Below, one piece after another: positions 43,880 through 52,638 of a DNA stretch of 56,808 nucleotides. This DNA is from CAZVWV01 sp964631745. Lineage in GTDB: Bacteria > Bdellovibrionota_C > UBA2361 > JBGSMV01. Location: positions 1 to 56,808 of the forward strand of contig CAZVWV010000004.1 in assembly GCA_964631745.1 (NCBI GenBank), written 5' to 3'. The notes under the pieces are model-generated. The model was not told where the DNA came from and searched no databases. It saw only the letters and a list, made by a program, of their open reading frames with translations. Every line of letters begins with the position of its first letter. The stretch's first letter is position 1. Position numbers and translations under genes: made by a program.

Positions 43880-44193
43880 TTCCAAATCTTCCTTGCTTGC
43901 GAGGGCCTTAAGGCAGTCAGTCCAATTTCGTTATGGGCGCGACGCGACAAATTATCGGGCCGTAACAAAAGCGACAACTCCAACTCCTTCTCCCGTCGTT
44001 GCATATCTAACTCTACCGACTGCGCCCTCTCATGCGCTAATTGATAGCCTAGATCTGTGCTTTCAATCTTTAGCCAGATTCTAAACGAAAGCGCAAAAAG
44101 CAGCGACCCACAAAGTAAGACCTTCATGCGCCATGAGATTTTTTCTTCCTCGCGACGGTAATATACCGCCTGATAATCCAAACACACCGCCAT
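43876..44193 (-). CDS. ftsL: FtsL-like division protein
   Basis: A 105-residue bitopic protein with one membrane helix (about 24-43) and a charged coiled coil behind it (LAHERAQSVELDMQRREKELEL). Position between rsmH and ftsI, size and topology match FtsL, which recruits FtsI/FtsW with FtsB to the septum. Sequence conservation is low in this family, so the call rests on topology and neighbours. Confidence 0.75.
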   Translation of the reverse strand: MAVCLDYQAVYYRREEEKISWRMKVLLCGSLLFALSFRIWLKIESTDLGYQLAHERAQSVELDMQRREKELELSLLLRPDNLSRRAHNEIGLTALRPSQARKIWK

Positions 44194-44214
44194 CTTTTTC
44201 CCCTTCCCAAAACC

Positions 44215-45123
44215 CTAAATAAACTCAAAAACTCTTAAGCGCGCGCTACGCGAACGCGGATTTCTCTGAATCTCCGCTTCGCTCGGCACGATCGCCTTCT
44301 TTGTAAGTAACTTACCCAGTGATTTTTGCGCGGCCTGCGTGCGCGTGCTTGCGCTAAATTCAGGCGTAGCCCAAGCGCGCATGCGCTTTGTTACGATCTG
44401 ATCCTCAAGCGAATGGAAACATATCACCGCTGCTCTGCCGCCGCTTTGCACAAGTTTGGGCAGAGCTTCAAGCAACGCCTCGATCTGCTGCAACTCTTGG
44501 TTAACGGCGATGCGTAAAGCCTGAAACACCACCGTGGCAGGATGGGTTCGTTTTCTGGGGCCGCGAAAAGCGGATTCAATCACCTTGGCGACTTCGGCGG
44601 CATTTTTCAAAGGCCTTGAGTTGACAATAGCGCGAGCGGCCCAACGCGCTTCTTCGGCTGCGCCGCCTTGTTTTAATATCAGCTCGAGCTGTGAAAGTGC
44701 GATCTCATTTACAATGTGTGCAGCAGTCAGCTCTTGAGTCTGGTCCATACGCATATCCAGAGAGTCCGCATCTCCAAAAGAAAATCCGCGGCCGCTCGCT
44801 AACTGATCGCTCGATATTCCAAGATCCGCTAAAATCCCATTAAACTTCGAACTGCCGACCTGGCTCAGAACATCTCCGAAAGCCGCATGTTTAATGGAGA
44901 AGCGCCCATCAAATTCACGCTCTAGCGCTCTGCCTTGTCCAACCGCGGCCATGTCTCTATCGAAAGCAATCAGCCTGTTGCCCGAGTTGGCTTCCAAAAT
45001 ACAGCGCGAATGTCCGCCCCCTCCGAAAGTAAGGTCGAGAAAATCGCCGCCTGCACTGGCTTTCAAAAAATCCACCACTTCACTCGCTAATACCGGAACA
45101 TGAACGCTTTGCATGTCATACAT
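44215..45123 (-). CDS. rsmH: 16S rRNA m4C1402 methyltransferase RsmH
   Basis: RsmH methylates C1402 of 16S rRNA. The 302-residue protein has HVPVLASEVV near the start, the SAM motif LDLTFGGGGHS, and DLGISSDQL, then the block VCFHSLEDQIVTK-like near 245. An ATG at 45123 overlaps the mraZ stop; an ATG at 45114 is an alternative. Confidence 0.94.
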   Translation of the reverse strand: MYDMQSVHVPVLASEVVDFLKASAGGDFLDLTFGGGGHSRCILEANSGNRLIAFDRDMAAVGQGRALEREFDGRFSIKHAAFGDVLSQVGSSKFNGILADLGISSDQLASGRGFSFGDADSLDMRMDQTQELTAAHIVNEIALSQLELILKQGGAAEEARWAARAIVNSRPLKNAAEVAKVIESAFRGPRKRTHPATVVFQALRIAVNQELQQIEALLEALPKLVQSGGRAAVICFHSLEDQIVTKRMRAWATPEFSASTRTQAAQKSLGKLLTKKAIVPSEAEIQRNPRSRSARLRVFEFI

Positions 45124-45619
45124 CTACGTCAGCAAATATTTCAGGATCCTCAATCAATGCCGCTTCAGCCGCCTCAAAGACTGATTGCCAAACGCGGTTG
45201 TCCCAGATTCGAAATCCATGGATAGAAGGAGTAAAGGTAACGTCCCTCTCCATACCCGCATACGCTTTAAGATGCGCGGGGACCAAGATCCTACCGCTAC
45301 CGTCGATGGGACACTCCGCCGCTCGACTGAGGTAGAAGTTTTCGAGTTTTTGAAGCTTCGATCCAAAGCGGCTCTTTTCACGGAGCTTCTCCTCAAACTC
45401 CTGCCATTTATCCAAGGCAAACCCCTCAACGCACCGCGCCCCTTCCGAGATATAGTTCGTTAGCACCACTGAGTTTTGTTTACGCTCGGATAATAATTTA
45501 CGGAAATCGGCTGGAAGGCTAACACGCCCCTTCTCATCAAAGGCGTGCGAGAAGACCCCTCGGAAGCTGACCTGAGAGGGCTTGACCTTTGAGGGCGTTG
45601 ATATCTCTTTCACTGACAT
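45116..45619 (-). CDS. mraZ: Transcriptional regulator MraZ
   Basis: MraZ is a SpoVT/AbrB-type repressor of the dcw cluster. The 167-residue chain has two AbrB-like repeats: FSHAFDEKGRVSLPADFRK and AAECPIDGSGRILVPAHLKAYAG, each with the DxKGR/GSGR core. I chose ATG 45619 rather than ATG 45661, because the extra residues are a Phe-rich leader unlike the family. Its operator lies upstream at 45693-45727. Confidence 0.93.
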   Translation of the reverse strand: MSVKEISTPSKVKPSQVSFRGVFSHAFDEKGRVSLPADFRKLLSERKQNSVVLTNYISEGARCVEGFALDKWQEFEEKLREKSRFGSKLQKLENFYLSRAAECPIDGSGRILVPAHLKAYAGMERDVTFTPSIHGFRIWDNRVWQSVFEAAEAALIEDPEIFADVDV

Positions 45620-45692
45620 CTTGTTTCTAAAAGAAAAGAAAAAGTGGGAAAACCTTACCAAACCTATCTTGTATCAAGTAATTCTTAATCTC

Positions 45693-45727
45693 TGTCACCT
45701 TATCCCAACGTATCCCACTTTATCCCA
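45693..45727 (-). promoter_or_regulatory. MraZ operator: TGGGA boxes at 10-bp period
   Basis: On the minus strand TGGGA occurs at 45723-45727, 45713-45717 and 45703-45707, and a degenerate fourth box TGACA at 45693-45697. Direct TGGGx boxes with five-nt spacers are the known MraZ binding pattern. They lie between the -10 and the mraZ start, overlapping the expected transcription start. Confidence 0.85.
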
Positions 45728-45732
45728 CCGCA

Positions 45733-45762
45733 ATAATAGCGATAAATATGGGGATGGGTCAA
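45733..45762 (-). promoter_or_regulatory. dcw cluster promoter
   Basis: A -35 TTGACC (45757-45762) and -10 TATTAT (45733-45738) separated by 18 bp. The MraZ boxes start 6 nt after the -10. Fit and position make this the mraZ promoter. Confidence 0.75.
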
Positions 45763-45800
45763 GCAAAAATCCCAAAAGAACAGAAAAATGCCGATACCCC

Positions 45801-46035
45801 TTCAAAAACCCCGGGGTAAAGTGCCAATATGGCGCGGGGTAAGAATATTATGGAGCGCAGTCGACCTCGCCTGCCGGTGTCGAGAAGTTGCACTAATTCT
45901 TAGGCCGATAGGCAGCACCGATTGCGAACTGGTGCTGGCTTCGCCCTAAACGGTAGTGCCATTATGAACATTGGCGGACGAGTCGTCCGCGCGACATAAT
46001 ATCTCGTGCTTTACCCGGGGGTTTTGGGCATTTAC
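45801..46035 (+). repeat. Repeat family A, apparently complete copy with inverted ends
   Basis: The left end is TTCAAAAACCCCGGGGTAAAG and the right end CTTTACCCGGGGGTTTTGG, an imperfect inverted repeat. Between them lie the palindrome-related GCAGTCGACCTCGCCTGC, the conserved block TTCTTAGGCCGATAGGCAGC, GGCTTCGCCCTAAACGG and the palindrome GCGGACGAGTCGTCCGC. No reading frame. It separates the mraZ promoter from glmS; together with the promoter and operator it accounts for the space 45620-46073. Confidence 0.85.
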
Positions 46036-46073
46036 ACCCCCTTCAAGATTAGGCGGGGGGTAGTTTTTTGGGT

Positions 46074-47909
46074 CTATTCCACAGTTACGCTTTTGGCCAG
46101 ATTTCTTGGCAGATCGACGTCGGTGCCGTTTAAAACAGCTATATGATACGCCAAGAGCTGCATCGGCAAGGTGAGCATAATCGGGCTCATAAATTCAGAA
46201 ACAAACGGCACTTCGATCACATCGGGCGTTAAGTCCTTTAATGCGGACGGCGACTCTACGTCAGTCACCGCAATCAGGCGACCATCGCGAGCTTCCACCT
46301 CTCGCACATTGCTAAGTGATTTTTCATAAAGCAGGCCTGACCGTTGCAAAAGCACCACAACCGGCATATTCGCATCTATCAGCGCAATCGGGCCGTGTTT
46401 CATCTCACCGGCCGGGTAACCCTCGGCATGAATATAGGAGATCTCTTTTAGTTTAAGCGCCCCCTCAAGCGCAATCGGATAACAAGCGCCGCGCGCTAAG
46501 TAAAGAAAATCGCGCGCACTGTAATATTTTTTTGCCAACGCCTCGATTGCGGGTTCGAGTTTCAAAACCTGATCGCAAGCGGCCGGCAAACGAAAAAGCG
46601 GTTCGATTAGTTTAACGATCTGCGCCACGGGTAAGGCGCCCCGAATCTTTCCAAGCCATATGGCAAACAGATAAGCCGAAACTAGCTGGGTAGTAAAAGC
46701 CTTAGTGGTAGCCACGCTAATCTCAGGCCCCGCCTGCGTGTAAATAGTGTCTTCCACTTTTCGAGAAACAGAAGATCCGAGCACATTACAGATAGCCATG
46801 GTACGGGCCTTGGGCCTGGCGAGATCAAGTGCCGCCAACGTATCTAATGTTTCCCCGGATTGAGAGATCGCCACGACCAGCGTGCTTTTATCAAGCAAGG
46901 CGCTGCGATACCTAAATTCGGAGGCGTAATCAACTTCGCAGGGAATGCCTGCCAAAGACTCCACATAAAATTTCGCCACCAAGGCCGCGTGCCAGGCACT
47001 TCCACAGGCCACAAAGACTATGCGCGATATAGATTTGGCATCTTTTTCCCCGAATTTAACGTCCGGAAGAAAAATATCTGATTTTTCAAGCTCTACTCTA
47101 CCTCGGAAAGATTCAGCCAGGACTTGCGGCTGCTCATGAATCTCCTTGTGCATGTAATGTTTGAATCCGCCTTTCTGTGCAGTTACTGGGTCCCAAGTCA
47201 CAGTAATCGGCTGACGTTCAATTTTTTCACCGTGATGCTCTATATAAACCGAATCAATTCTAATCTCGGCGATGTCGCCATCTTCCAAAATAATTATTTT
47301 GCGGGTGTGCTCAAGCAAGGCCGGAATATCGCTGGCTACGATCATCTCCCCCTCACCGATTCCGATCACAATCGGGGTAGAATTTTTAGCTACAAGCAGA
47401 CAGTCCGGGTGCTTCGCATCGAGCGCCACAAAGGCGTAACTGCCACGCACATCCGCGCACATCCGTTTCATCGCCTCAAACGGCTTTAACCCTTGCTCTA
47501 AGTAATCATTTAAAAGATGTGCGCCGATCTCCGTGTCTGTTTCAGACTTAAAAGTTGCGCCCTTGGCCTTGAGCGCCTCGCGAAGCGGAATATAGTTTTC
47601 GATGATACCGTTATGGATAAGACTGACGCGGCCTGCCGAATGCGGGTGGGCGTTATTCTCAGACGGTTTGCCGTGCGTGGCCCAGCGCGTATGCCCGATC
47701 CCAAGCTTGGCCGAACTTTGCGGAATTTCAGTCGCCAGAGCTTTTTTTAGTTCAGATAGCTTCCCCTGCGCGCGACACACTACGATACGATTATTTTCAA
47801 CCAGCGCCACACCGGCAGAGTCGTAGCCACGGTACTCAAGTTTCTCAAGACCTGACACTATAACGCTCAGAGCATCCTTTTGGCCGATATATCCAACTAT
47901 TCCACACAT
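46074..47909 (-). CDS. glmS: Glutamine--fructose-6-phosphate aminotransferase
   Basis: GlmS makes glucosamine 6-phosphate for peptidoglycan and lipid A. The 611-residue protein begins MCGIVGYIG (the nucleophile is Cys after Met removal), has GHTRWATHGKPSENNAHPH, then two SIS sugar isomerase domains (ISQSGETLDTL; GYPAGEMKHGPIALI). ATG 47909 is the start; the longer frame upstream only reads across the tRNA-Arg gene. No glmS ribozyme was looked for or found. Confidence 0.96.
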   Translation of the reverse strand: MCGIVGYIGQKDALSVIVSGLEKLEYRGYDSAGVALVENNRIVVCRAQGKLSELKKALATEIPQSSAKLGIGHTRWATHGKPSENNAHPHSAGRVSLIHNGIIENYIPLREALKAKGATFKSETDTEIGAHLLNDYLEQGLKPFEAMKRMCADVRGSYAFVALDAKHPDCLLVAKNSTPIVIGIGEGEMIVASDIPALLEHTRKIIILEDGDIAEIRIDSVYIEHHGEKIERQPITVTWDPVTAQKGGFKHYMHKEIHEQPQVLAESFRGRVELEKSDIFLPDVKFGEKDAKSISRIVFVACGSAWHAALVAKFYVESLAGIPCEVDYASEFRYRSALLDKSTLVVAISQSGETLDTLAALDLARPKARTMAICNVLGSSVSRKVEDTIYTQAGPEISVATTKAFTTQLVSAYLFAIWLGKIRGALPVAQIVKLIEPLFRLPAACDQVLKLEPAIEALAKKYYSARDFLYLARGACYPIALEGALKLKEISYIHAEGYPAGEMKHGPIALIDANMPVVVLLQRSGLLYEKSLSNVREVEARDGRLIAVTDVESPSALKDLTPDVIEVPFVSEFMSPIMLTLPMQLLAYHIAVLNGTDVDLPRNLAKSVTVE

Positions 47910-48006
47910 GCTTGGCACGGTATCATAGTCAGGGGTTGGGCAAAAGTGCACGCGAGTGGCTACCCAGGTCGCTGCCCGGATGAAGAGAGCCTGAAGAGTC
48001 AAAAAA

Positions 48007-48080
48007 CGCGCCCTGAGGGATTCGAACCCCCGACCCTCTGGTTCGAAGCCAGATGCTCTATCCAACTGAGCTAAGGACGC
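48007..48080 (-). tRNA. tRNA-Arg (anticodon TCG)
   Basis: A 74-nt cloverleaf, without encoded CCA. The acceptor stem GCGTCCT pairs with AGGGCGC (one T-G), the anticodon loop is CTTCGAA, and the T-arm GGGGG/CCCTC-type frame TTCGAAT. A short TTTTTT follows. Unlike the other two tRNAs it has no fragment copies around it. Confidence 0.93.
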
Positions 48081-48175
48081 ATTAGAGCTGAAGTCTAACA
48101 TTTAAAGCGGTCCTGGCTCAATCCTTTCCAAATCCTTTCCAAAAAGGCGCCAGGACGGGGTGAAAACCTCGCTGA

Positions 48176-49066
48176 CTACGACCAGGTCTTCGGGGGTGGC
48201 GAAACGGATCCAAGGCCAAAAAGGGCGTCCAGTTTCCTTGGCGTGTTGCGCCCGGCGCCTCGCTGGCGGCTTTCCAGCAGCTGCTCAATAGCCCGGATGG
48301 CCATCTGATTATACCGGCCCATTATCTTGTCCGCGCGATCGATGGGCTGGATTTCAAAGTAGGCTTTGGCTGCTTTTAAAAAGTTAATCTTATGGAAGCG
48401 ATCTCCTTTAAGCTCGCCAAAGAATTCTACCAAAGGATTTGACTCCTCTCTCAGTATAATTTGACCGAGATGAATCATAAGATAATTTCTAGTCGCCCGA
48501 AGCACGCCGTCCAGCGGCCTAGTGTTTTCCTGGTTTGGGTCGAAACGGTTTCGCAGCCCCCACTGCTCAAATGCAAGATTCAGAGTTAAAGTAGCGACCC
48601 TGGCAAACTCTGCCCTTTCCTTAGCTGACAGAAACTTATCATCTAGACTCGCATGCAGTCCACGCACAGTCATATTATCCTGCCTAACTCCTTCGGCAGC
48701 TCTCTCTATCCTAAATTCCGCCCCAGCAAGTACTTGCTCCTTAACACTTGGTATCCCGCGCTCAAGGCGCATAGCCTCCCAAGCCACTCTAAAAATCCCA
48801 TCCAGCGGCCCTCCTGGAGGATTTAGCCCCAAGACCCACCTTGCAAATGTCTCTCGCAACTCACCTACAGTGACAATCTTACTTACTGCTCCGCGCCGCG
48901 TAATGGTTGGATCAGCGTGCTTTTGCCTAACCTCACTTAACAGTCCCGGGTCGCTCTCGTCGCTCTCAATCTTCCAAATAACGCGATCCCCATTTTCTGG
49001 ATTGCTAATTGAGAATTCATCACGTCCCTTTGTCACGCAACCTAGCATAGGATTTAAAACTTGCAT
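48176..49066 (-). CDS. Hypothetical protein
   Basis: A protein of about 296 residues with mixed alpha-helical and charged sequence, no signal peptide and no membrane helix. I recognise no domain. The C terminus is basic (RQRGAGRNTPRK). ATG 49066 has GAGG 6 nt upstream; longer reading in frame would overlap folA and give a hydrophobic leader, so I reject it. It follows folA after 125 nt and precedes tRNA-Arg. Confidence 0.7.
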   Translation of the reverse strand: MQVLNPMLGCVTKGRDEFSISNPENGDRVIWKIESDESDPGLLSEVRQKHADPTITRRGAVSKIVTVGELRETFARWVLGLNPPGGPLDGIFRVAWEAMRLERGIPSVKEQVLAGAEFRIERAAEGVRQDNMTVRGLHASLDDKFLSAKERAEFARVATLTLNLAFEQWGLRNRFDPNQENTRPLDGVLRATRNYLMIHLGQIILREESNPLVEFFGELKGDRFHKINFLKAAKAYFEIQPIDRADKIMGRYNQMAIRAIEQLLESRQRGAGRNTPRKLDALFGLGSVSPPPKTWS

Positions 49067-49191
49067 AACGACCTCACCTGTATAACAAATAGCTATAGAG
49101 TTGTTATGCGACCTCCGAAAAAAATGTCGCATAATCATAGAAAGAGTTGAGAAAGAGCAGTTTAACAAGACCGCCAGAACGAGTCCCCGCC

Positions 49192-49674
49192 CTACCCCCG
49201 TAAATACCTCAAGAACGAACAACCTTCCGCAGGCAAGCTCTCGACCAACCTGAACTGCTCTTCGAATCTAGGGAAATAAGTATCGCCCTCATGTTCGCCA
49301 TCAACCAAGGTAAGATAGAGCTCATCCCAGCTCGCTAGGGTAGCCTGATAAAGCTTGGCTCCGCCGATGATCCATAGTTTTTCATGCGGAAATTTAACTT
49401 TGAAGTTCTCGATAAACTCAGACACCACACTGCAAGTCTCCACAGCAAATCCTTTAAGTTTAGCAGGGCTTGATGTGACTACCACATTACGCCGAAACGG
49501 CAGCGGTCTGGTCTTAGCTGGCAGGGACTCAAAAGTATTCCGTCCCATCAGCACGGTGCTCCCCATGGTTAACTCTTTAAAGTGCTGCATATCCTCGGGC
49601 AGACTCCAGGGTAAGCGATTATTAAAACCGATCACGCGCGCCTTATCCATGGCAGCAATTGCACAAATAGGCAT
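49192..49674 (-). CDS. folA: Dihydrofolate reductase
   Basis: DHFR reduces dihydrofolate to tetrahydrofolate using NADPH. The 160-residue protein has IGFNNRLPWSLPEDMQHFK at the start with the conserved Asp in the folate site, then VLMGRNTFES, and the NADPH block LWIIGGAKLYQ. The start lies 1 nt after the thyA stop, matching the common thyA-folA pair. Confidence 0.95.
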   Translation of the reverse strand: MPICAIAAMDKARVIGFNNRLPWSLPEDMQHFKELTMGSTVLMGRNTFESLPAKTRPLPFRRNVVVTSSPAKLKGFAVETCSVVSEFIENFKVKFPHEKLWIIGGAKLYQATLASWDELYLTLVDGEHEGDTYFPRFEEQFRLVESLPAEGCSFLRYLRG

Positions 49675-49675
49675 G

Positions 49676-50485
49676 CTACACCGCTATATCAAATTTAATC
49701 TTTTCGTGCGGGTTGTACCCTTCCAACTTAAAATCTTCATAGGAAAACCCGAAGATATCTCGAATCTCCGGATTGATATGCATCGTCGGTAAAGCCCGAG
49801 GCTCTCTGCTGAGTTGAAGATTCGCGCCTTCAATATGATTTGAATATATGTGCACATCCCCAAAGGTATGCACAAACTCGTGCGCTTTAAGCCCCACAAC
49901 CTGCGCCATCATCATCAGAAACAGGGCGTAACTTGCGATGTTAAAGGGCACGCCCAACATTAAATCAGCAGAGCGTTGATAAAGTTGTAAACTTAGGAGA
50001 TCTCCCGAAACGTAAAACTGAAAGAAAGTGTGACAAGCAGGCGGTGCAATCTTGGGGATCTCTCCCGGGTTGTAAGAAATCGCCAGATGCCTGCGACTAT
50101 AGGGATCCCGTTTCAGGCGCTCCACTAAGCTAGAGATCTGATCGACAAATTTTCCGTCCGGCCCCTGCCAGCGGCGCCACTGTTTGCCGTAAATCGGGCC
50201 CAACTCGCCGGCCTCATCAGCCCACTCGTTCCAGATAGAGACCCCATGCTGATTTAGATACTTGGTGTTGGTATCCCCCTTTAGGAACCATAAAAGTTCG
50301 TAGATGATCGATTTCGTGTGCACTCTCTTGGTTGTGAGTAACGGGAAGCCCTCGGATAGATTGAACCGTAACTGCCGCCCAAAGATCGAATACGTTCCCA
50401 CCCCGGTTCGATCGGCGCGGAAATTCCCCAATTCGGGCTTACCGTTTTCCAAAACATCTCTAACTAGTTCCAGATACTGCTTCAT
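49676..50485 (-). CDS. thyA: Thymidylate synthase
   Basis: ThyA makes dTMP from dUMP and methylenetetrahydrofolate. The 269-residue protein has RADRTGVGTYSIFG, the catalytic cysteine in PPACHTFFQFYV, and RSADLMLGVPFNIASYA. Length is normal. It is followed directly by folA. Confidence 0.96.
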   Translation of the reverse strand: MKQYLELVRDVLENGKPELGNFRADRTGVGTYSIFGRQLRFNLSEGFPLLTTKRVHTKSIIYELLWFLKGDTNTKYLNQHGVSIWNEWADEAGELGPIYGKQWRRWQGPDGKFVDQISSLVERLKRDPYSRRHLAISYNPGEIPKIAPPACHTFFQFYVSGDLLSLQLYQRSADLMLGVPFNIASYALFLMMMAQVVGLKAHEFVHTFGDVHIYSNHIEGANLQLSREPRALPTMHINPEIRDIFGFSYEDFKLEGYNPHEKIKFDIAV

Positions 50486-50492
50486 ACGACTC

Positions 50493-52583
50493 CTACCCCG
50501 CCAGCTCCAACCCCTCTTTGGTCTTTAGGAGCTCAAGGATGCGCTGCATGGCCGCATCGACCTCGGAATGTTCCAGCGTACGCTTGGCATCGCGAAAAAC
50601 CAATCTAAAGGTAGTGCGACGAAAATCCTCGTCGGCTTTATGAAAATCATCAAGGATGCACACCTGCTCCAAGTTAGGTTCGCGCCCTTCGTCAATAAAT
50701 CTAAGCACATTCCCAGCTAAGGAGCGTTTAGGAAGTTTTAAGGTGATGTCCCGCTTGATGGCGGGTAGATCGATAGGCTCGGCCAGCGCCTTGTTCTTTC
50801 TAATTTTGATTAGTTGATCAACATCAAGCTCGGCGTATATTAGATCGCTACGAATATCCAGACAGGCCTTAAGCTCCGGATGAATCAGCCCAAACGAGCC
50901 AACACGCGCCCGCCCCACTCTGACCTCAACCTGAATTCCGGGATGATAAATGCCAAGCTTTGAGGCGCGGTACTCCGGACTAACGCAAAGGCTGGCAAAG
51001 ATGCTTTCAATCACCCCCTTGAAGTGAAAGATCAAATCCTCTTGGCTCTCTGCGCGCTTGTATTCACTAGCAGCGAAACGCCCGGAGAGGCCCAGCGAGA
51101 GCACGTCTCTTTCGTACTCGTAAATCGAACCATCAGCGCGCTCAAGAGAGAATATCCGACCTAGCTCAAATATCTTACAGCTAGATACTCCCTGACGGTG
51201 ATTGGCCTCGCACAATCTTGCAAAATGCAACACATTGCTGTGCTTCATATGGGAGTAAGCGCCCTCGAGCGAGTTCTTGATGGTGACATGGCGCGCATGC
51301 GACTCGGGCAAAAACCTTTCCACCAAAGCTGCATCGTCCGCTGAATAAAACCCTTTTGTAATTACCTCTTTGAACCCAGCGCCAAGTAAGGGAACCTCGA
51401 CCAGCTCTGCCAGCTGTTCAATCGGCTCAAACTCAGGAATCTCATAATCCAAGGGGGGAAGTTCGGCTTTGACACTGCTCAAGCCTTTTGAGCGCGCGAA
51501 ATCCTCGATTAAGTCCTGTTGATTAAAGACATCCCACATTCTCCAGGTCGGAACACCCACGCTAAACTCCCGCTCATGTGGTTTGCTACCAGCTTTAACT
51601 TCGATCCCGTATCCCAAATTTTTTAGGCGTGATGTGACTTCCACATCCTCAAGTCTCTGAAGATTTAACTCGCGCCGGAAATCTGCGAGCTGAATAGTGA
51701 CACGCCGATTCTCAGCCACAGATGAAATTATAGAGGTGACTCCAACCACGCTTCCGGCTTCCCCAGAGGCCACGGCGTTTCCGCCTGAGATTAAGTAAAC
51801 CGCGCGCTTTAGCCCGGTAACAACCGAGTCTCTGTCGCCCCCGCGTTCGAAAAGATAAGAGGCATCGGTAGAAAGGCCCATGGCACGCGCCGTAAGCCGC
51901 ACGGTTACGGGATCAAACAAGGCCGACTCGATCAGCACCCGTCTAGTCTCGCGTGTCACCATACTATTTTTAAGACCGATCACTCCGGCCACAGCCACGG
52001 TCTTCTTGCGATCCCGAATAAGGATAGATTGCGGCGGCACCTTATAAGTCTTCCCATCTAAGGCCTCAACTGTCTCCGCGGCGCTAGATAGCTCAACCGA
52101 GATTTCACCTTCGATCTTCTCGTAATCAAAGGCATGCATGGGCTGGCCCAGCTCGGCCAGTACGTAGTTAAGAATGTGCACGATTGGGTGCTTGTCATCA
52201 TCAGCGGGCAGATCCAAGACTTCGCGAAATTCATTTGGAAGCGAGATATGCTTTGGCAAAACTAAGTCAAGCAACGCATAGGCCAGACATTTTTCAGTCA
52301 GGTTCCTCACCTGCACGGAGGCCTTCCGATCTCCAAGCTCATTCACCAAACTGGGATGCTTAAGCTGCGTCAAAAGCCGGGCCGACAACTCTCGCGCCAC
52401 TCCCAGCGCATATGTGTGGTCTCCGCGATTTGCGAGAGTCTCTATGGTATAGACCCCTTTGCCGTTTAGGATTTCAGCTTTCTTTACTTCAAGCCCCAAA
52501 TCATCCAGCAATAGACGCAGCTCCTGCGCGTCCACCGTAGGGAGGTCTATCAACTTTGCCAGTACTGATTGGTGGAGCTTCAT
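50493..52583 (-). CDS. pheT: Phenylalanyl-tRNA synthetase beta subunit lacking the OB-fold domain
   Basis: PheT forms the alpha2-beta2 enzyme with PheS. The chain is only 696 residues, about 100 fewer than the usual near-800. It starts with LLDDLGLEVKKAEI and then passes directly to NRGDHTYALGVARELSA, so the EMAP-type OB-fold domain (normally about residues 40-150) is missing. The B3/B4 editing part (LIESALFDPVTVRLTARAMGLSTDASYLFERGGDRD), B5, the catalytic-like core and the C-terminal FDX-ACB anticodon domain (to residue 690) are present. It is 7 nt upstream of thyA and 44 nt after pheS. Confidence 0.93.
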   Translation of the reverse strand: MKLHQSVLAKLIDLPTVDAQELRLLLDDLGLEVKKAEILNGKGVYTIETLANRGDHTYALGVARELSARLLTQLKHPSLVNELGDRKASVQVRNLTEKCLAYALLDLVLPKHISLPNEFREVLDLPADDDKHPIVHILNYVLAELGQPMHAFDYEKIEGEISVELSSAAETVEALDGKTYKVPPQSILIRDRKKTVAVAGVIGLKNSMVTRETRRVLIESALFDPVTVRLTARAMGLSTDASYLFERGGDRDSVVTGLKRAVYLISGGNAVASGEAGSVVGVTSIISSVAENRRVTIQLADFRRELNLQRLEDVEVTSRLKNLGYGIEVKAGSKPHEREFSVGVPTWRMWDVFNQQDLIEDFARSKGLSSVKAELPPLDYEIPEFEPIEQLAELVEVPLLGAGFKEVITKGFYSADDAALVERFLPESHARHVTIKNSLEGAYSHMKHSNVLHFARLCEANHRQGVSSCKIFELGRIFSLERADGSIYEYERDVLSLGLSGRFAASEYKRAESQEDLIFHFKGVIESIFASLCVSPEYRASKLGIYHPGIQVEVRVGRARVGSFGLIHPELKACLDIRSDLIYAELDVDQLIKIRKNKALAEPIDLPAIKRDITLKLPKRSLAGNVLRFIDEGREPNLEQVCILDDFHKADEDFRRTTFRLVFRDAKRTLEHSEVDAAMQRILELLKTKEGLELAG

Positions 52584-52599
52584 CTTACCTAACCATCTA

Positions 52600-52638
52600 A
52601 TTTACAGCTTGCATTTACAGCTCGCATTTACAGCCTGC
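52600..52638. repeat. Three 13-bp direct repeats at the pheS stop codon
   Basis: ATTTACAGCTTGC, ATTTACAGCTCGC and ATTTACAGCCTGC follow each other. The pheS stop lies in the last one, and each unit carries a TGTAA on the coding strand. They sit in the pheS-pheT space. Confidence 0.8.

Noticed and set aside
45620..45661. Start of mraZ at 45661
   Set aside because: The added 14 residues are Phe-rich and unlike the MraZ family; ATG 45619 fits better.
46036..46072. CCCCC...GGGGGG hairpin followed by TTTTTT on the plus strand
   Set aside because: It resembles an intrinsic terminator, but no plus-strand gene ends here; both flanking genes are on the minus strand.
47910..48101. Long upstream extension of the glmS frame
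   Set aside because: The extension reads across the tRNA-Arg gene and gives the usual tRNA-derived pseudo-peptide; the family start MCGIVGYIG is at 47909.
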